Assembly: GCA_035604035.1 (NCBI GenBank)
Contig: DATNJF010000150.1
Location: 1 to 5,764, forward strand
Reading direction: 5' to 3'
Source: DATARH01 sp035604035
GTDB lineage: Bacteria; Pseudomonadota; Alphaproteobacteria; ATCC43930; CGMCC-115725
DNA length: 5,764 nt
Below the pieces are notes generated by a model. The model saw only the letters and a program-made list of their open reading frames with translations. It was not told the DNA's origin and searched no databases. The position numbers and the translations under genes are program-made. Below, one piece after another: positions 1 to 5,445 of this stretch. Position 1 is the first letter of the stretch. The number at the start of each line of letters is the position of its first letter.

Positions 1-856
1 AGATGCGCCCGCCGCGATTGACCATCCGGCCCGCCTCATTGAGCGCGTTGGGGGCGCCCGAGCATTCCAGCACGTATTGCACGCCCTTGCCGCTGGTGAG
101 GCGCATCACCGCTTCGACCGGGTCCTCGCGGGTGACGTTGACGACATGGTCGGCGCCCAGTTTCTTGCCCATCTCCAAGCGGCTGTCGCGGGTGCCGGTG
201 AGGATCACCGGCTGGGCGCCGAGCGCCTTGGCGACGCCGACCCCCATCAGCCCGATCGGGCCCGGTCCGACCACCACGACGGCCTCGCCGGCGATGACCC
301 CGCCCATCACGTCGAGCCCGTACATCGCGGTGCCGGCAGTGACGATCAAGGTCGCCTCGGCGTCGCTGATCGAATCCGGGATGTGGACCACCGTGTTGAC
401 GTTGTTGATCGCGTATTCGGCGAACCCGCCATCGGTGCTGAACCCGTTGGCGCGATGCCCCTTGGCGCGGTAGCCGTAATTGAGGCACGAGGTGTACATG
501 CCCTCGCGGCAGCGCGGGCAGCGGCCGCAGCCGGCATGAATCTCGACCGCGACCCGGTCGCCGACGGCGAACTCGTCGACCGTCGGCCCGAGCTTCACCA
601 CCGTGCCCATGTATTCGTGGCCCGGGGTGAAGCCCTTGTTGAACGGCAGCCCGCCATCGATCATCGCCGGCACGCCGTGCTTAATCACCTCGATATCGGT
701 CGCGCAGACCGCGATCGCGTCGATCCGCACCAGGACCTCGGCCGAACCCGGCTCCGGCACCGGCTTGTCGACGAGCGAGAGCTGCTCCGGGTCGCCGAGG
801 ACCCAGGCCTTCATCGTCGCGGGGATCGGGTACGCGTTGCTGCGCGCCGAACTCAT
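1..856 (-). CDS. Zinc-dependent medium-chain alcohol dehydrogenase (partial, C-terminus beyond left edge)
   Basis: Read on the minus strand, this frame is open from an ATG at 856 to the window edge, giving 285 codons without a stop; the family is usually about 340-390 aa, so the C-terminal part is missing. The N-terminal GroES-like domain has the catalytic zinc ligands C51, H80 and E81 (in GHEYMG) and the structural zinc quartet C110, C113, C116, C124. The Rossmann domain has the dinucleotide motif GPGPIG at 197-202. Such enzymes oxidise alcohols or polyols with NAD(P)+ in the cytosol. After the second Rossmann strand the sequence is LTGTRDSR, with no acidic residue where NAD-preferring sorbitol or threonine dehydrogenases have Asp, so NADP use is possible (inference). 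The start is uncertain: ATG 856 lies 7 nt after the cupin stop, and an in-frame ATG at 814 begins the typical MKAWVLGDP core. Neither has a clear Shine-Dalgarno, which suggests coupling to the cupin gene. The family is secure; the substrate is unknown. Confidence 0.93.
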   Translation of the reverse strand, partial: MSSARSNAYPIPATMKAWVLGDPEQLSLVDKPVPEPGSAEVLVRIDAIAVCATDIEVIKHGVPAMIDGGLPFNKGFTPGHEYMGTVVKLGPTVDEFAVGDRVAVEIHAGCGRCPRCREGMYTSCLNYGYRAKGHRANGFSTDGGFAEYAINNVNTVVHIPDSISDAEATLIVTAGTAMYGLDVMGGVIAGEAVVVVGPGPIGLMGVGVAKALGAQPVILTGTRDSRLEMGKKLGADHVVNVTREDPVEAVMRLTSGKGVQYVLECSGAPNALNEAGRMVNRGGRI

Positions 857-863
857 GCGCGGG

Positions 864-1280
864 TCAGCGCTTCGGGGCGTCGACCGGCACCGTTCCGAGC
901 TCGCCGGGGGTCGAGACTTCGAGGATCTCGACATCATCCGAGGTGCGCAGCTCGTTATGGACGCAGCCGCCGGGGATGAACATCGAGTCGCCGGTTTCCA
1001 TGCGCACAGTCGGTGCACCCTCGAATTCGAGCTCAACCCAGCCGTTGAGGCAGTAGACGAACTGGCTCTCGCAGGTGTGGTAGTGCCAGCCGGTCGGCTC
1101 GGTCATGCCGTTCTTCGCCTTCATGAGCTGGGCGCGCATCTTGCCGGCGCTGCCGTCCTTAACGCCGAGGTCGCGATAGGTGAAGAAGTCGCGCCGGCCT
1201 GGCGCCATCACCGGCTTCTTGGCGCTGGAATGAACCGGCTTCATGCGGGTCGCGCTGATCGGCGATACGTCGTTGGCCAT
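864..1280 (-). CDS. Small single-domain cupin protein
   Basis: A 138-aa protein starting at ATG 1280. An upstream in-frame extension to 1334 is rejected because a strong ribosome binding site (GGGAGGA, about 6 nt before ATG) fits 1280. The cupin core shows motif 1 with H66 and H68 (GWHYHTCESQF), then Q73 and G80, and motif 2 with G97, P103, G105 and H108 (GDSMFIPGGCVHN). Three metal-ligand His are therefore present, while the usual motif-1 Glu is aligned with Gln (Q73). Single-domain cupins of this length bind a metal and a small molecule and may act as isomerases, dioxygenases or ligand-binding proteins; nothing here decides which. There is no DNA-binding domain and no signal peptide, so it is likely cytosolic. 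It precedes the zinc dehydrogenase by 7 nt, so the pair is almost certainly co-transcribed and may act on the same compound (inference). Confidence 0.9.
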   Translation of the reverse strand: MANDVSPISATRMKPVHSSAKKPVMAPGRRDFFTYRDLGVKDGSAGKMRAQLMKAKNGMTEPTGWHYHTCESQFVYCLNGWVELEFEGAPTVRMETGDSMFIPGGCVHNELRTSDDVEILEVSTPGELGTVPVDAPKR

Positions 1281-1283
1281 GGA

Positions 1284-1293
1284 GTTCCTCCCT
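1284..1293 (-). promoter_or_regulatory. Strong ribosome binding site of the cupin gene
   Basis: The minus strand reads AAGGGAGGAACTCC directly before ATG 1280. This is a near-consensus Shine-Dalgarno and the strongest in the minus-strand cluster; it decides the cupin start against the longer in-frame option at 1334. Its strength suggests that the cupin is translated independently of the genes upstream. Confidence 0.75.
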
Positions 1294-1310
1294 TGAATTA
1301 AGGCAGAGCG

Positions 1311-1339
1311 AGCATAGGCCCGGGCGCGAGGCAAGTGAA
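1311..1339 (-). promoter_or_regulatory. Candidate sigma-70-type promoter for cupin and dehydrogenase
   Basis: In the 64-nt gap between the small membrane protein and the cupin, the minus strand has TTCACT (1339-1334, 4 of 6 to the -35 consensus) and TATGCT (1316-1311, 4 of 6 to the -10 consensus), separated by exactly 17 nt. Transcription would start about 25 nt before the cupin ATG, just ahead of its strong ribosome binding site. Such matches also occur by chance, so this is a suggestion; the good spacing and position favour it. Confidence 0.4.
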
Positions 1340-1344
1340 GCGGC

Positions 1345-1548
1345 TCAGGAAACGGCCCGGCCGAAATACATCCCGGCGATGACGCAAATCGTGCCGGCCG
1401 TCATCAGCGCGAAGGCGGCGGGGGCGCGTGCCCGACCTTGCCGGCTCTGGTTGATGCCGACGCCCATCAGCACGAAGCCGACGATGGTCAGAAGGTTTAG
1501 CCCGTACAGGATGTTCTGGGCGAGCAGCGTATCGAGGAGTTTGTCCAT
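1345..1548 (-). CDS. Small two-helix membrane protein, function unknown
   Basis: A 67-aa protein that I cannot assign to a named family. It has a short amphipathic N-terminus (MDKLLDTLLAQN), a hydrophobic helix at about 14-33, a basic loop (R36, R39, R41) and a second hydrophobic helix at about 44-63. By the positive-inside rule the loop should be cytoplasmic and both ends periplasmic. There are no catalytic-looking residues and a single Cys (C55). Its ATG overlaps the stop of the FAD oxidoreductase by one base (TGATG), the classic arrangement for translational coupling, and no separate ribosome binding site is evident. It may be a membrane partner or anchor for the oxidoreductase, which has no membrane segment of its own; that role is inference from coupling only. 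Confidence 0.78.
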   Translation of the reverse strand: MDKLLDTLLAQNILYGLNLLTIVGFVLMGVGINQSRQGRARAPAAFALMTAGTICVIAGMYFGRAVS

Positions 1549-2804
1549 CAGAACCGGTCCGCGGCAAAGGGAGCGATGTCGATCGCCGGCGGCCGCCCGG
1601 CGATGAGGTCGGCGACGATACGGCCGGTCATCGGCGCCGAGGTCATGCCGACATGGCCGTGGCCGAACGCATAGACGACATCAGGGGTCACCCGTGAGCG
1701 CCCGAGCACCGGCAGCGAGTCGGGGAGCGACGGGCGATGGCCCATCCACACTGAGAGACGCTCCTCGGGATGCTCGCGGGCGAGGCCGGGCAGCATGCGC
1801 CGGCCCTGCTCCAGAAGGATGCGGGCGCGGCGCCAATCGGGCGGCGCGGCGAGCCCGGCCAATTCGACCGTCCCGGCTAAGCGCAACCCGGTATCCATCG
1901 GCGTGGCGACGAACTTGCCGTCGCCGTCGGCGGTGGGGATCGTCGGCATGACTTCGGGGTCACGGATCATCAGATGGTAACCGCGCTCGGTTTCGAGCGG
2001 TACCTTGTCGCCGAGCGAGGCGGCGAGCGGCTTCGACCAGACCCCAGCGGCGACCACCGCAGCGTCGGCGGCAAGCTCGCCAGCGTCGGTCCGGATCGCG
2101 GTCAGCCTTCCGCCGTCGAGCCGGAATCCTGTGGCGGCGGCACGGATCACGACGCCGCCCTGGCGACGGAAATGCTCGGCGAGGGCGGTGACAAGCCCGA
2201 ACGGGTTGCTGGTATGGCCATTCTCGCGCACCAGGAGCCCGCGGACATATTCGCGCGACAGCGTCGGTTCGAGCTGGCGCAGCTCGTCGGCGTCGAACTC
2301 ATCGACCTCGACCCCGTTCTCACGGCGCAGCGCCCAGGCGAGCCCATCCTTCGCCAGCGCTTCGGCGGAGCGGTAGACGTAAAGATGGCCGCGCTGATGC
2401 ACCAAGCGCTCGGCGCCGGCATCTTTGACCAGCGGTTCGAGCGCTAAGAGCGTCGCGCCGACCAGCGGCCGCAGCGCGCGGGCCTGCGCATGCACCTTCT
2501 CCTCGGTGCCGGCGCGGATGAAGCGGACGAGATAGGGCAGCACCGATGGCAGGTAGCTCCAGCGCAGCGACAGCGGCCCTAACGGGTCGCGCAGCCACCC
2601 CGGCACCTTCTTGATGATCCCCGGCATCGCCATCGGCGTCACCGACGAGGCATTGAACGCGCCGGCGTTGCCGAACGACGCGCCCTCGCCCGGCACACCC
2701 GGATCGAGCATAAAGACGCTGTGACCGTCGCGCTGCAGATAGAGGGCGGCGCAAACCCCGACCATACCGGCGCCGATCACTCCGATGCGCCGACGCTCCG
2801 CCAT
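1548..2804 (-). CDS. FAD-dependent oxidoreductase, D-amino-acid dehydrogenase (DadA)-like
   Basis: A 418-aa protein of the DAO/DadA superfamily, close to the usual 410-435 aa. The N-terminal Rossmann FAD motif is IGVIGAGMVG with glycines 11, 13 and 16, and D34 ends the second strand to bind the ribose. GEGASFGNAGAF (39-50) matches the conserved SFGNAG flavin segment of DadA-like dehydrogenases. The C-terminus has HRPSLPDSLPVLG (356-368) and FGHGHVGMT (380-388), again typical of the family. The likely reaction is oxidative deamination of a D-amino acid, glycine, proline-like or other secondary amine, with electrons passed to the respiratory chain or oxygen; the substrate cannot be chosen from sequence. 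It starts 8 nt after the degenerate kinase stop with only a weak ribosome binding site, and its stop overlaps the start of the small membrane protein, so the three are probably one operon. I withhold the symbol dadA because related oxidases share these motifs. Confidence 0.92.
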   Translation of the reverse strand: MAERRRIGVIGAGMVGVCAALYLQRDGHSVFMLDPGVPGEGASFGNAGAFNASSVTPMAMPGIIKKVPGWLRDPLGPLSLRWSYLPSVLPYLVRFIRAGTEEKVHAQARALRPLVGATLLALEPLVKDAGAERLVHQRGHLYVYRSAEALAKDGLAWALRRENGVEVDEFDADELRQLEPTLSREYVRGLLVRENGHTSNPFGLVTALAEHFRRQGGVVIRAAATGFRLDGGRLTAIRTDAGELAADAAVVAAGVWSKPLAASLGDKVPLETERGYHLMIRDPEVMPTIPTADGDGKFVATPMDTGLRLAGTVELAGLAAPPDWRRARILLEQGRRMLPGLAREHPEERLSVWMGHRPSLPDSLPVLGRSRVTPDVVYAFGHGHVGMTSAPMTGRIVADLIAGRPPAIDIAPFAADRF

Positions 2805-2812
2805 CGCCGGCG

Positions 2813-4738
2813 CTACCGCGCGGCCTTCGCGTAGTCGACGAGGGTGGTCTCGAGCTTACCGATCTCGGCCTCGAGCCGCTGTACATACGCGGAGCCTTGG
2901 CGCTGCAGCTCGGCCGGCGCGAGATTGCGCAGCGACAGCAGCAGCTCGCGTAGCCGGCCGCCACCGAAATTGACGGTGCAGCGTCGTAGCGCTTGCACCC
3001 CCTCCTCGAACTGATGCGGGTCGGCAGCAGCGGCGGCAGCGCTCAGCTCGCCGATGACGCGACGCGAGTCGGCGCGAAACGCCTCGATGATGGCGTCGAA
3101 GAATTCCCTGCCGTCACCCAGCGACCATAACGCCCCGATCGCCCGCTCATCGATCACCGCGGCGCTGGACTCGGCGAAGCGCGGATGCGCGGCGATCTCG
3201 GTGACGATTGCGATAGGCGCAGGCCGTGACGCGGGCTCCAGCGGCACGGGCTCCAGCAGCGCGATTGTTGCCGGCGCGGCGGCTGAAGTGGCGACGACTG
3301 GAGGCGCCGGGTCTTCCTCCGCCGCTATGGCAAGCGCGTCGGCAAGGAACCAGTCGGCCGGCTCGACCCGCATCGCATGCAGCACACCGCGCAGCGCGCC
3401 GGTGGTGAACGGCGCTGGCAGGATGCCGTCGAAATCCTCGTCGGCAAGACCGATGACGCTGTCCATCCGCGCCTCGTCGGCGACAAAGAGCAGGTAGGGC
3501 GGCGGCCCGGCGGGCAGGCTGACCGCGCGATGCGCGAAGCTTAGCGCCTGCAGCACGTCGCCGCGGCCGTCGACGATGAGGAGCGGGCGGCGGTCGGAAG
3601 TGTCGAAAGCCTCGAGATATTGCAGCGCGGCATCACCGGCACCGATCCAGCGCGCATCGGCGCGCCAGGCGTCGAGCGGCTCGACGAACTCGCCGACGAA
3701 ATTCTGGTCCTTGGTGACGATCAGCGCCGGCAGATGAGCCAGGTCGAGCGGCAAGGCGATCGTCGCCTGGTCGACCGCGAACGGCAACTCGACCACGAGG
3801 CGCAAAGCGCCGCTTGGGTCGCGCTCCATCTGAAGGCAGCCACCCATCAGCACGGCGAGACGCTGCACCATCGTCATGCCGAACGGCCGGCCCGGCTCGA
3901 TGGCGGGCGGCTCGGCCGGCTCCCCCGATGCGGGCGCATCGGCGCCGCCGCTCGCGACCGTGACGCGGAGAGTTATCCGTTCGGCCTCGAACTTCGCTGC
4001 GTCCATCACCAGCCGCAGCTTGGTCTTGCCCGAACGCTGCACGATATAGGTCAAGAGCCCAATAAGGACTTGCCGCAGCTGGTGCGGCCAGCCGCGCAGT
4101 TGATAAGGCAGCAGCGGGTCGACGCGCAGCGCCATGACGATACCGCGCTCCGCGGCCTGCGGACGCAGCGAGGCGACGACGCCGTTGGCGAGACGATACA
4201 GATCGAACGAGCGCGTTTCGGGCGCAAAACTACCGGCCTCGATGTCGAGGCAGGTGCGAATATCCTCGAGCTGGAGGAGCATCGCCCGCGCATCCAAGCG
4301 CATCCGCGCGATCTTGTCCCATTCGTCGGGATCGAAAGCGCTGCGGTCGATTGAGGCGCCGGCCCGGGCGATGTCGCGCAGCGGCTTGCGCAAATCATCG
4401 CCAAGCGCGGTGAGAAGCCGGGTTTTCGCCGCATTGGCGGTTTCGGCTTGGCCCTTTGCCCGGGCGAGCCACCAGCATGCTCCGGCAACGACCGCGGCAA
4501 GCAAAATGGCGCCAGCCGCTACGCCCAAAACCATCGGCTGATCGGGCCGCATCGCGACCGCCGTCGCCATGGCCGAGGCGAGCGCCGTGCTCAAAATCAG
4601 AGACGCAGTCAGGGGACGCGTGAGGTGTCGGACTGGTCGTATTAACCGCACCAAGGAGTCCCGGCCGCTAGCAAAATCGATTGCCCCGCGGCCACCGTCG
4701 AAAACATTCGCCAAGGTCTCATCGCGACTGGTCGCCAT
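2813..4738 (-). CDS. Degenerate hybrid histidine-kinase-like membrane protein (pseudokinase core, pseudo-receiver, HPt-like)
   Basis: A 641-aa protein with two membrane helices (about 44-63 and 69-91) joined by a very short loop, so there is almost no periplasmic sensor. The architecture is that of a hybrid sensor kinase. Residues 100-195 align with the dimerisation domain, but SHEIRTPL is replaced by GDDLRKPL (113-120), putting Asp114 at the phospho-His position. Residues 215-320 look like the ATPase domain (LRQVL, then LMGG at 297-300), yet the N-box Asn is Tyr231, the DxGxG box is not recognisable and GLGL is PFGM (285-288). A receiver-like domain (about 337-460) keeps an Asp at 390 but lacks the acidic pair (T342, K343) and the conserved Lys (A442). 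A Pro/Ala linker (475-515) leads to an HPt-like bundle (530-641) with Gln582 where His is expected. Kinase activity is therefore unlikely. The frame is uninterrupted, arguing for retained function as a scaffold or sensor. The start at 4738 is preceded by GGAGAAGGGG at a rather long spacing. RpfC-like ancestry is possible but not shown. Confidence 0.85.
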   Translation of the reverse strand: MATSRDETLANVFDGGRGAIDFASGRDSLVRLIRPVRHLTRPLTASLILSTALASAMATAVAMRPDQPMVLGVAAGAILLAAVVAGACWWLARAKGQAETANAAKTRLLTALGDDLRKPLRDIARAGASIDRSAFDPDEWDKIARMRLDARAMLLQLEDIRTCLDIEAGSFAPETRSFDLYRLANGVVASLRPQAAERGIVMALRVDPLLPYQLRGWPHQLRQVLIGLLTYIVQRSGKTKLRLVMDAAKFEAERITLRVTVASGGADAPASGEPAEPPAIEPGRPFGMTMVQRLAVLMGGCLQMERDPSGALRLVVELPFAVDQATIALPLDLAHLPALIVTKDQNFVGEFVEPLDAWRADARWIGAGDAALQYLEAFDTSDRRPLLIVDGRGDVLQALSFAHRAVSLPAGPPPYLLFVADEARMDSVIGLADEDFDGILPAPFTTGALRGVLHAMRVEPADWFLADALAIAAEEDPAPPVVATSAAAPATIALLEPVPLEPASRPAPIAIVTEIAAHPRFAESSAAVIDERAIGALWSLGDGREFFDAIIEAFRADSRRVIGELSAAAAAADPHQFEEGVQALRRCTVNFGGGRLRELLLSLRNLAPAELQRQGSAYVQRLEAEIGKLETTLVDYAKAAR

Positions 4739-4820
4739 GAAGATCGGTCCCCTTCTCCGCCAGAAGACACACCGAATACTTGGCGAAATACAAAATTAAC
4801 GATTCTGTTCCTAACACGCA

Positions 4821-4852
4821 GTTCGCACTCTTGGCAAGCCAAGAACGCGAAC
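4821..4852. repeat. 32-bp near-perfect inverted repeat (possible operator or hairpin)
   Basis: Outer arms GTTCGC (4821-4826) and GCGAAC (4847-4852) and inner arms TCTTGGC (4829-4835) and GCCAAGA (4838-4844) are symmetric around AA (4836-4837). Thirteen of fifteen positions pair, with one 2-nt mismatch (AC opposite AC). It lies 82 nt before the kinase-like ATG and about 57 nt after the stop of the Cys-motif gene. No T-run follows directly on either strand, which argues against a standard intrinsic terminator, although a hairpin that stabilises or ends the upstream transcript remains possible. A further CTTGGC half-site occurs at 4779-4784. An operator for a dimeric regulator is the alternative reading. 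Confidence 0.65.
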
Positions 4853-4868
4853 AGGCGGTGTCTGCAAG

Positions 4869-4881
4869 ATCGCTGCGCGAT
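4869..4881. repeat. Small hairpin after the Cys-motif gene
   Basis: ATCGC and GCGAT arms enclose a TGC loop about 28 nt downstream of the stop at 4910 on the minus strand. Only a short CTT follows in the transcript direction, so it would be a weak terminator at best. Five-base arms can occur by chance. Confidence 0.3.
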
Positions 4882-4909
4882 TAAACGCAACGCCCGGGGG
4901 AGCTTCGGA

Positions 4910-5134
4910 TCAGTCTTTCAAGTCGCCTTGCGGCTCGCCGCCGCGGCGCGGCGAGACGCCGTCACGGGGATCAGGCCAGTCGCCGCCGTAGCCTTGCCCG
5001 ACGAAGGCTAGAAAGCCCCCATTGTCGACCGCCGCCGCGCACATCATCCCAATCATATTGACGGTGCGACAGGTCGGGCAGGCCGCCGCCTTGGCCCGTT
5101 CGGCGTAGAGCTTGAATTTGGTGGTCGGGTCCAT
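4910..5134 (-). CDS. Small hypothetical protein with a CPTC motif
   Basis: A 74-aa protein of no family I recognise. ATG 5134 is preferred: it is preceded by GGTGGA about 11 nt upstream, whereas the longer form begins with TTG at 5170 without a visible ribosome binding site. The N-terminal half is charged and possibly helical (TTKFKLYAERAKAAA), followed by C19-P-T-C22, then a third Cys at C32. The C-terminal third is rich in Gly, Pro, Asp and Arg and probably disordered. One CxxC plus a lone Cys is too few for a standard four-Cys zinc ribbon in one chain, so a metal site would need dimerisation or another ligand. There is no signal peptide or membrane helix. Codons strongly favour G/C in the third position like the neighbours, which supports real coding. 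It is separated by 171 nt from the kinase-like gene, so it need not belong to that operon. Confidence 0.62.
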   Translation of the reverse strand: MDPTTKFKLYAERAKAAACPTCRTVNMIGMMCAAAVDNGGFLAFVGQGYGGDWPDPRDGVSPRRGGEPQGDLKD

Positions 5135-5179
5135 CGAGCGGAAATTCCACCGATGGCTAAAGCATTGCAAAGCATTTGA

Positions 5180-5203
5180 TAGTTAATTGACTTAAGTTAA
5201 CTA
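5180..5203. repeat. Inverted repeat in AT-rich island (possible operator)
   Basis: TAGTTAA (5180-5186) and TTAACTA (5197-5203) are perfect inverted arms around a 10-nt spacer. Within it lie an 8-bp palindrome AGTTAACT (5195-5202) and a direct repeat of AGTTAA at 5181 and 5195 (14 nt apart). It stands out in a GC-rich setting and sits between divergent genes, about 46 nt upstream of the ATG of the Cys-motif gene, where a regulator or RNA polymerase could bind. No regulator can be named. Confidence 0.5.
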
Positions 5204-5375
5204 AACATCCCTCGCGGTGCTGCGAGCGCCGCGTGTTTCCGGCGCAAATCACCCTCGCGCCGGCCACCAAATCATGCCCGACCAAGGCGAAATACCGCAC
5301 AACTCGTCCGCGCCGCGCCGGCTTCGATCTAGTAATGTCGTTTTAAAGCGGTTGGCGGTAGCATGGCGCCGATCG

Positions 5376-5394
5376 GGCGGCCGTCTTGGCCGCC
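5376..5394. repeat. GC hairpin upstream of the TPR gene
   Basis: GGCGGCC and GGCCGCC arms pair perfectly around a 5-nt loop (GTCTT), about 50 nt before the GTG start of the TPR gene. It is followed by GGTTTG, not a T-run, so a true terminator is doubtful. It may be a leader hairpin, or chance in GC-rich DNA. Confidence 0.4.
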
Positions 5395-5430
5395 GGTTTG
5401 CGAGTCCGGAACGCACGCCCCCGCGCTGCC

Positions 5431-5440
5431 GGAGAGGAAG
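5431..5440 (+). promoter_or_regulatory. Ribosome binding site deciding a GTG start
   Basis: GGAGAGGAAG lies 5 nt upstream of GTG 5446 and is the reason for choosing this non-ATG start. The next in-frame ATG (5488) is inside the first TPR region and has no comparable site. Confidence 0.65.
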
Positions 5441-5445
5441 ATTTG

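Larger units (their letters stand above)
4739..4909. other. Non-coding gap upstream of the degenerate kinase gene
   Basis: This 171-nt gap separates the 74-aa Cys-motif gene from the kinase-like gene, both on the minus strand. It carries a strong dyad at 4821-4852, a small hairpin (ATCGC-TGC-GCGAT, 4869-4881) and a locally AT-rich stretch at about 4786-4806, upstream of the kinase-like ATG in the direction of transcription. Any promoter of the main cluster should lie here, but I found no convincing -35/-10 pair. No convincing coding frame is present. Confidence 0.6.
5135..5445. other. Divergent intergenic region
   Basis: About 310 nt between the minus-strand Cys-motif gene and the plus-strand TPR gene. 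The left part (about 5171-5207) is a sharp AT-rich island with nested inverted repeats; the rest is GC-rich, with a 7-bp hairpin near its right end. Frames that are open across it read as Arg/Pro/Ala-rich sequence with no recognisable motif or ribosome binding site, so I see no gene. Promoters for both flanking genes are expected here, but no good -35/-10 pair stood out. Confidence 0.6.

Noticed and set aside
77..979. 300-codon plus-strand open frame over the alcohol dehydrogenase
   Set aside because: It is antisense to a frame with intact zinc and Rossmann motifs, extends across two genes and has a biased Arg/His/Ala composition.
603..1301. 232-codon plus-strand open frame over the cupin and dehydrogenase
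   Set aside because: Antisense shadow spanning two real genes and their junction, with no motif or ribosome binding site.
1974..2447. 157-codon plus-strand open frame inside the FAD oxidoreductase
   Set aside because: Antisense to conserved DadA-type sequence; no family features.
3620..4354. 244-codon open frame on the plus strand opposite the kinase-like gene
   Set aside because: Its translation is rich in His, Gln, Arg and Asp with no motif, as expected for the reverse of a GC-rich coding strand. The opposite strand has a recognisable domain architecture.
2813..4738. Treating the kinase-like gene as a decaying pseudogene
   Set aside because: There is no frameshift or internal stop over 641 codons, codon bias is normal and the domain order is kept, so loss of catalytic residues looks like specialisation.
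4787..4820. EcfG-type (GGAAC ... GTT) stress promoter on the minus strand before the kinase-like gene
   Set aside because: GGAAC is present, but no GTT or CGTT occurs at the required 16-18 nt spacing.
4821..4852. Calling the dyad a classical intrinsic terminator
   Set aside because: No T-run follows the stem immediately on either strand; the AT-rich stretch on the minus strand begins about 15 nt later.
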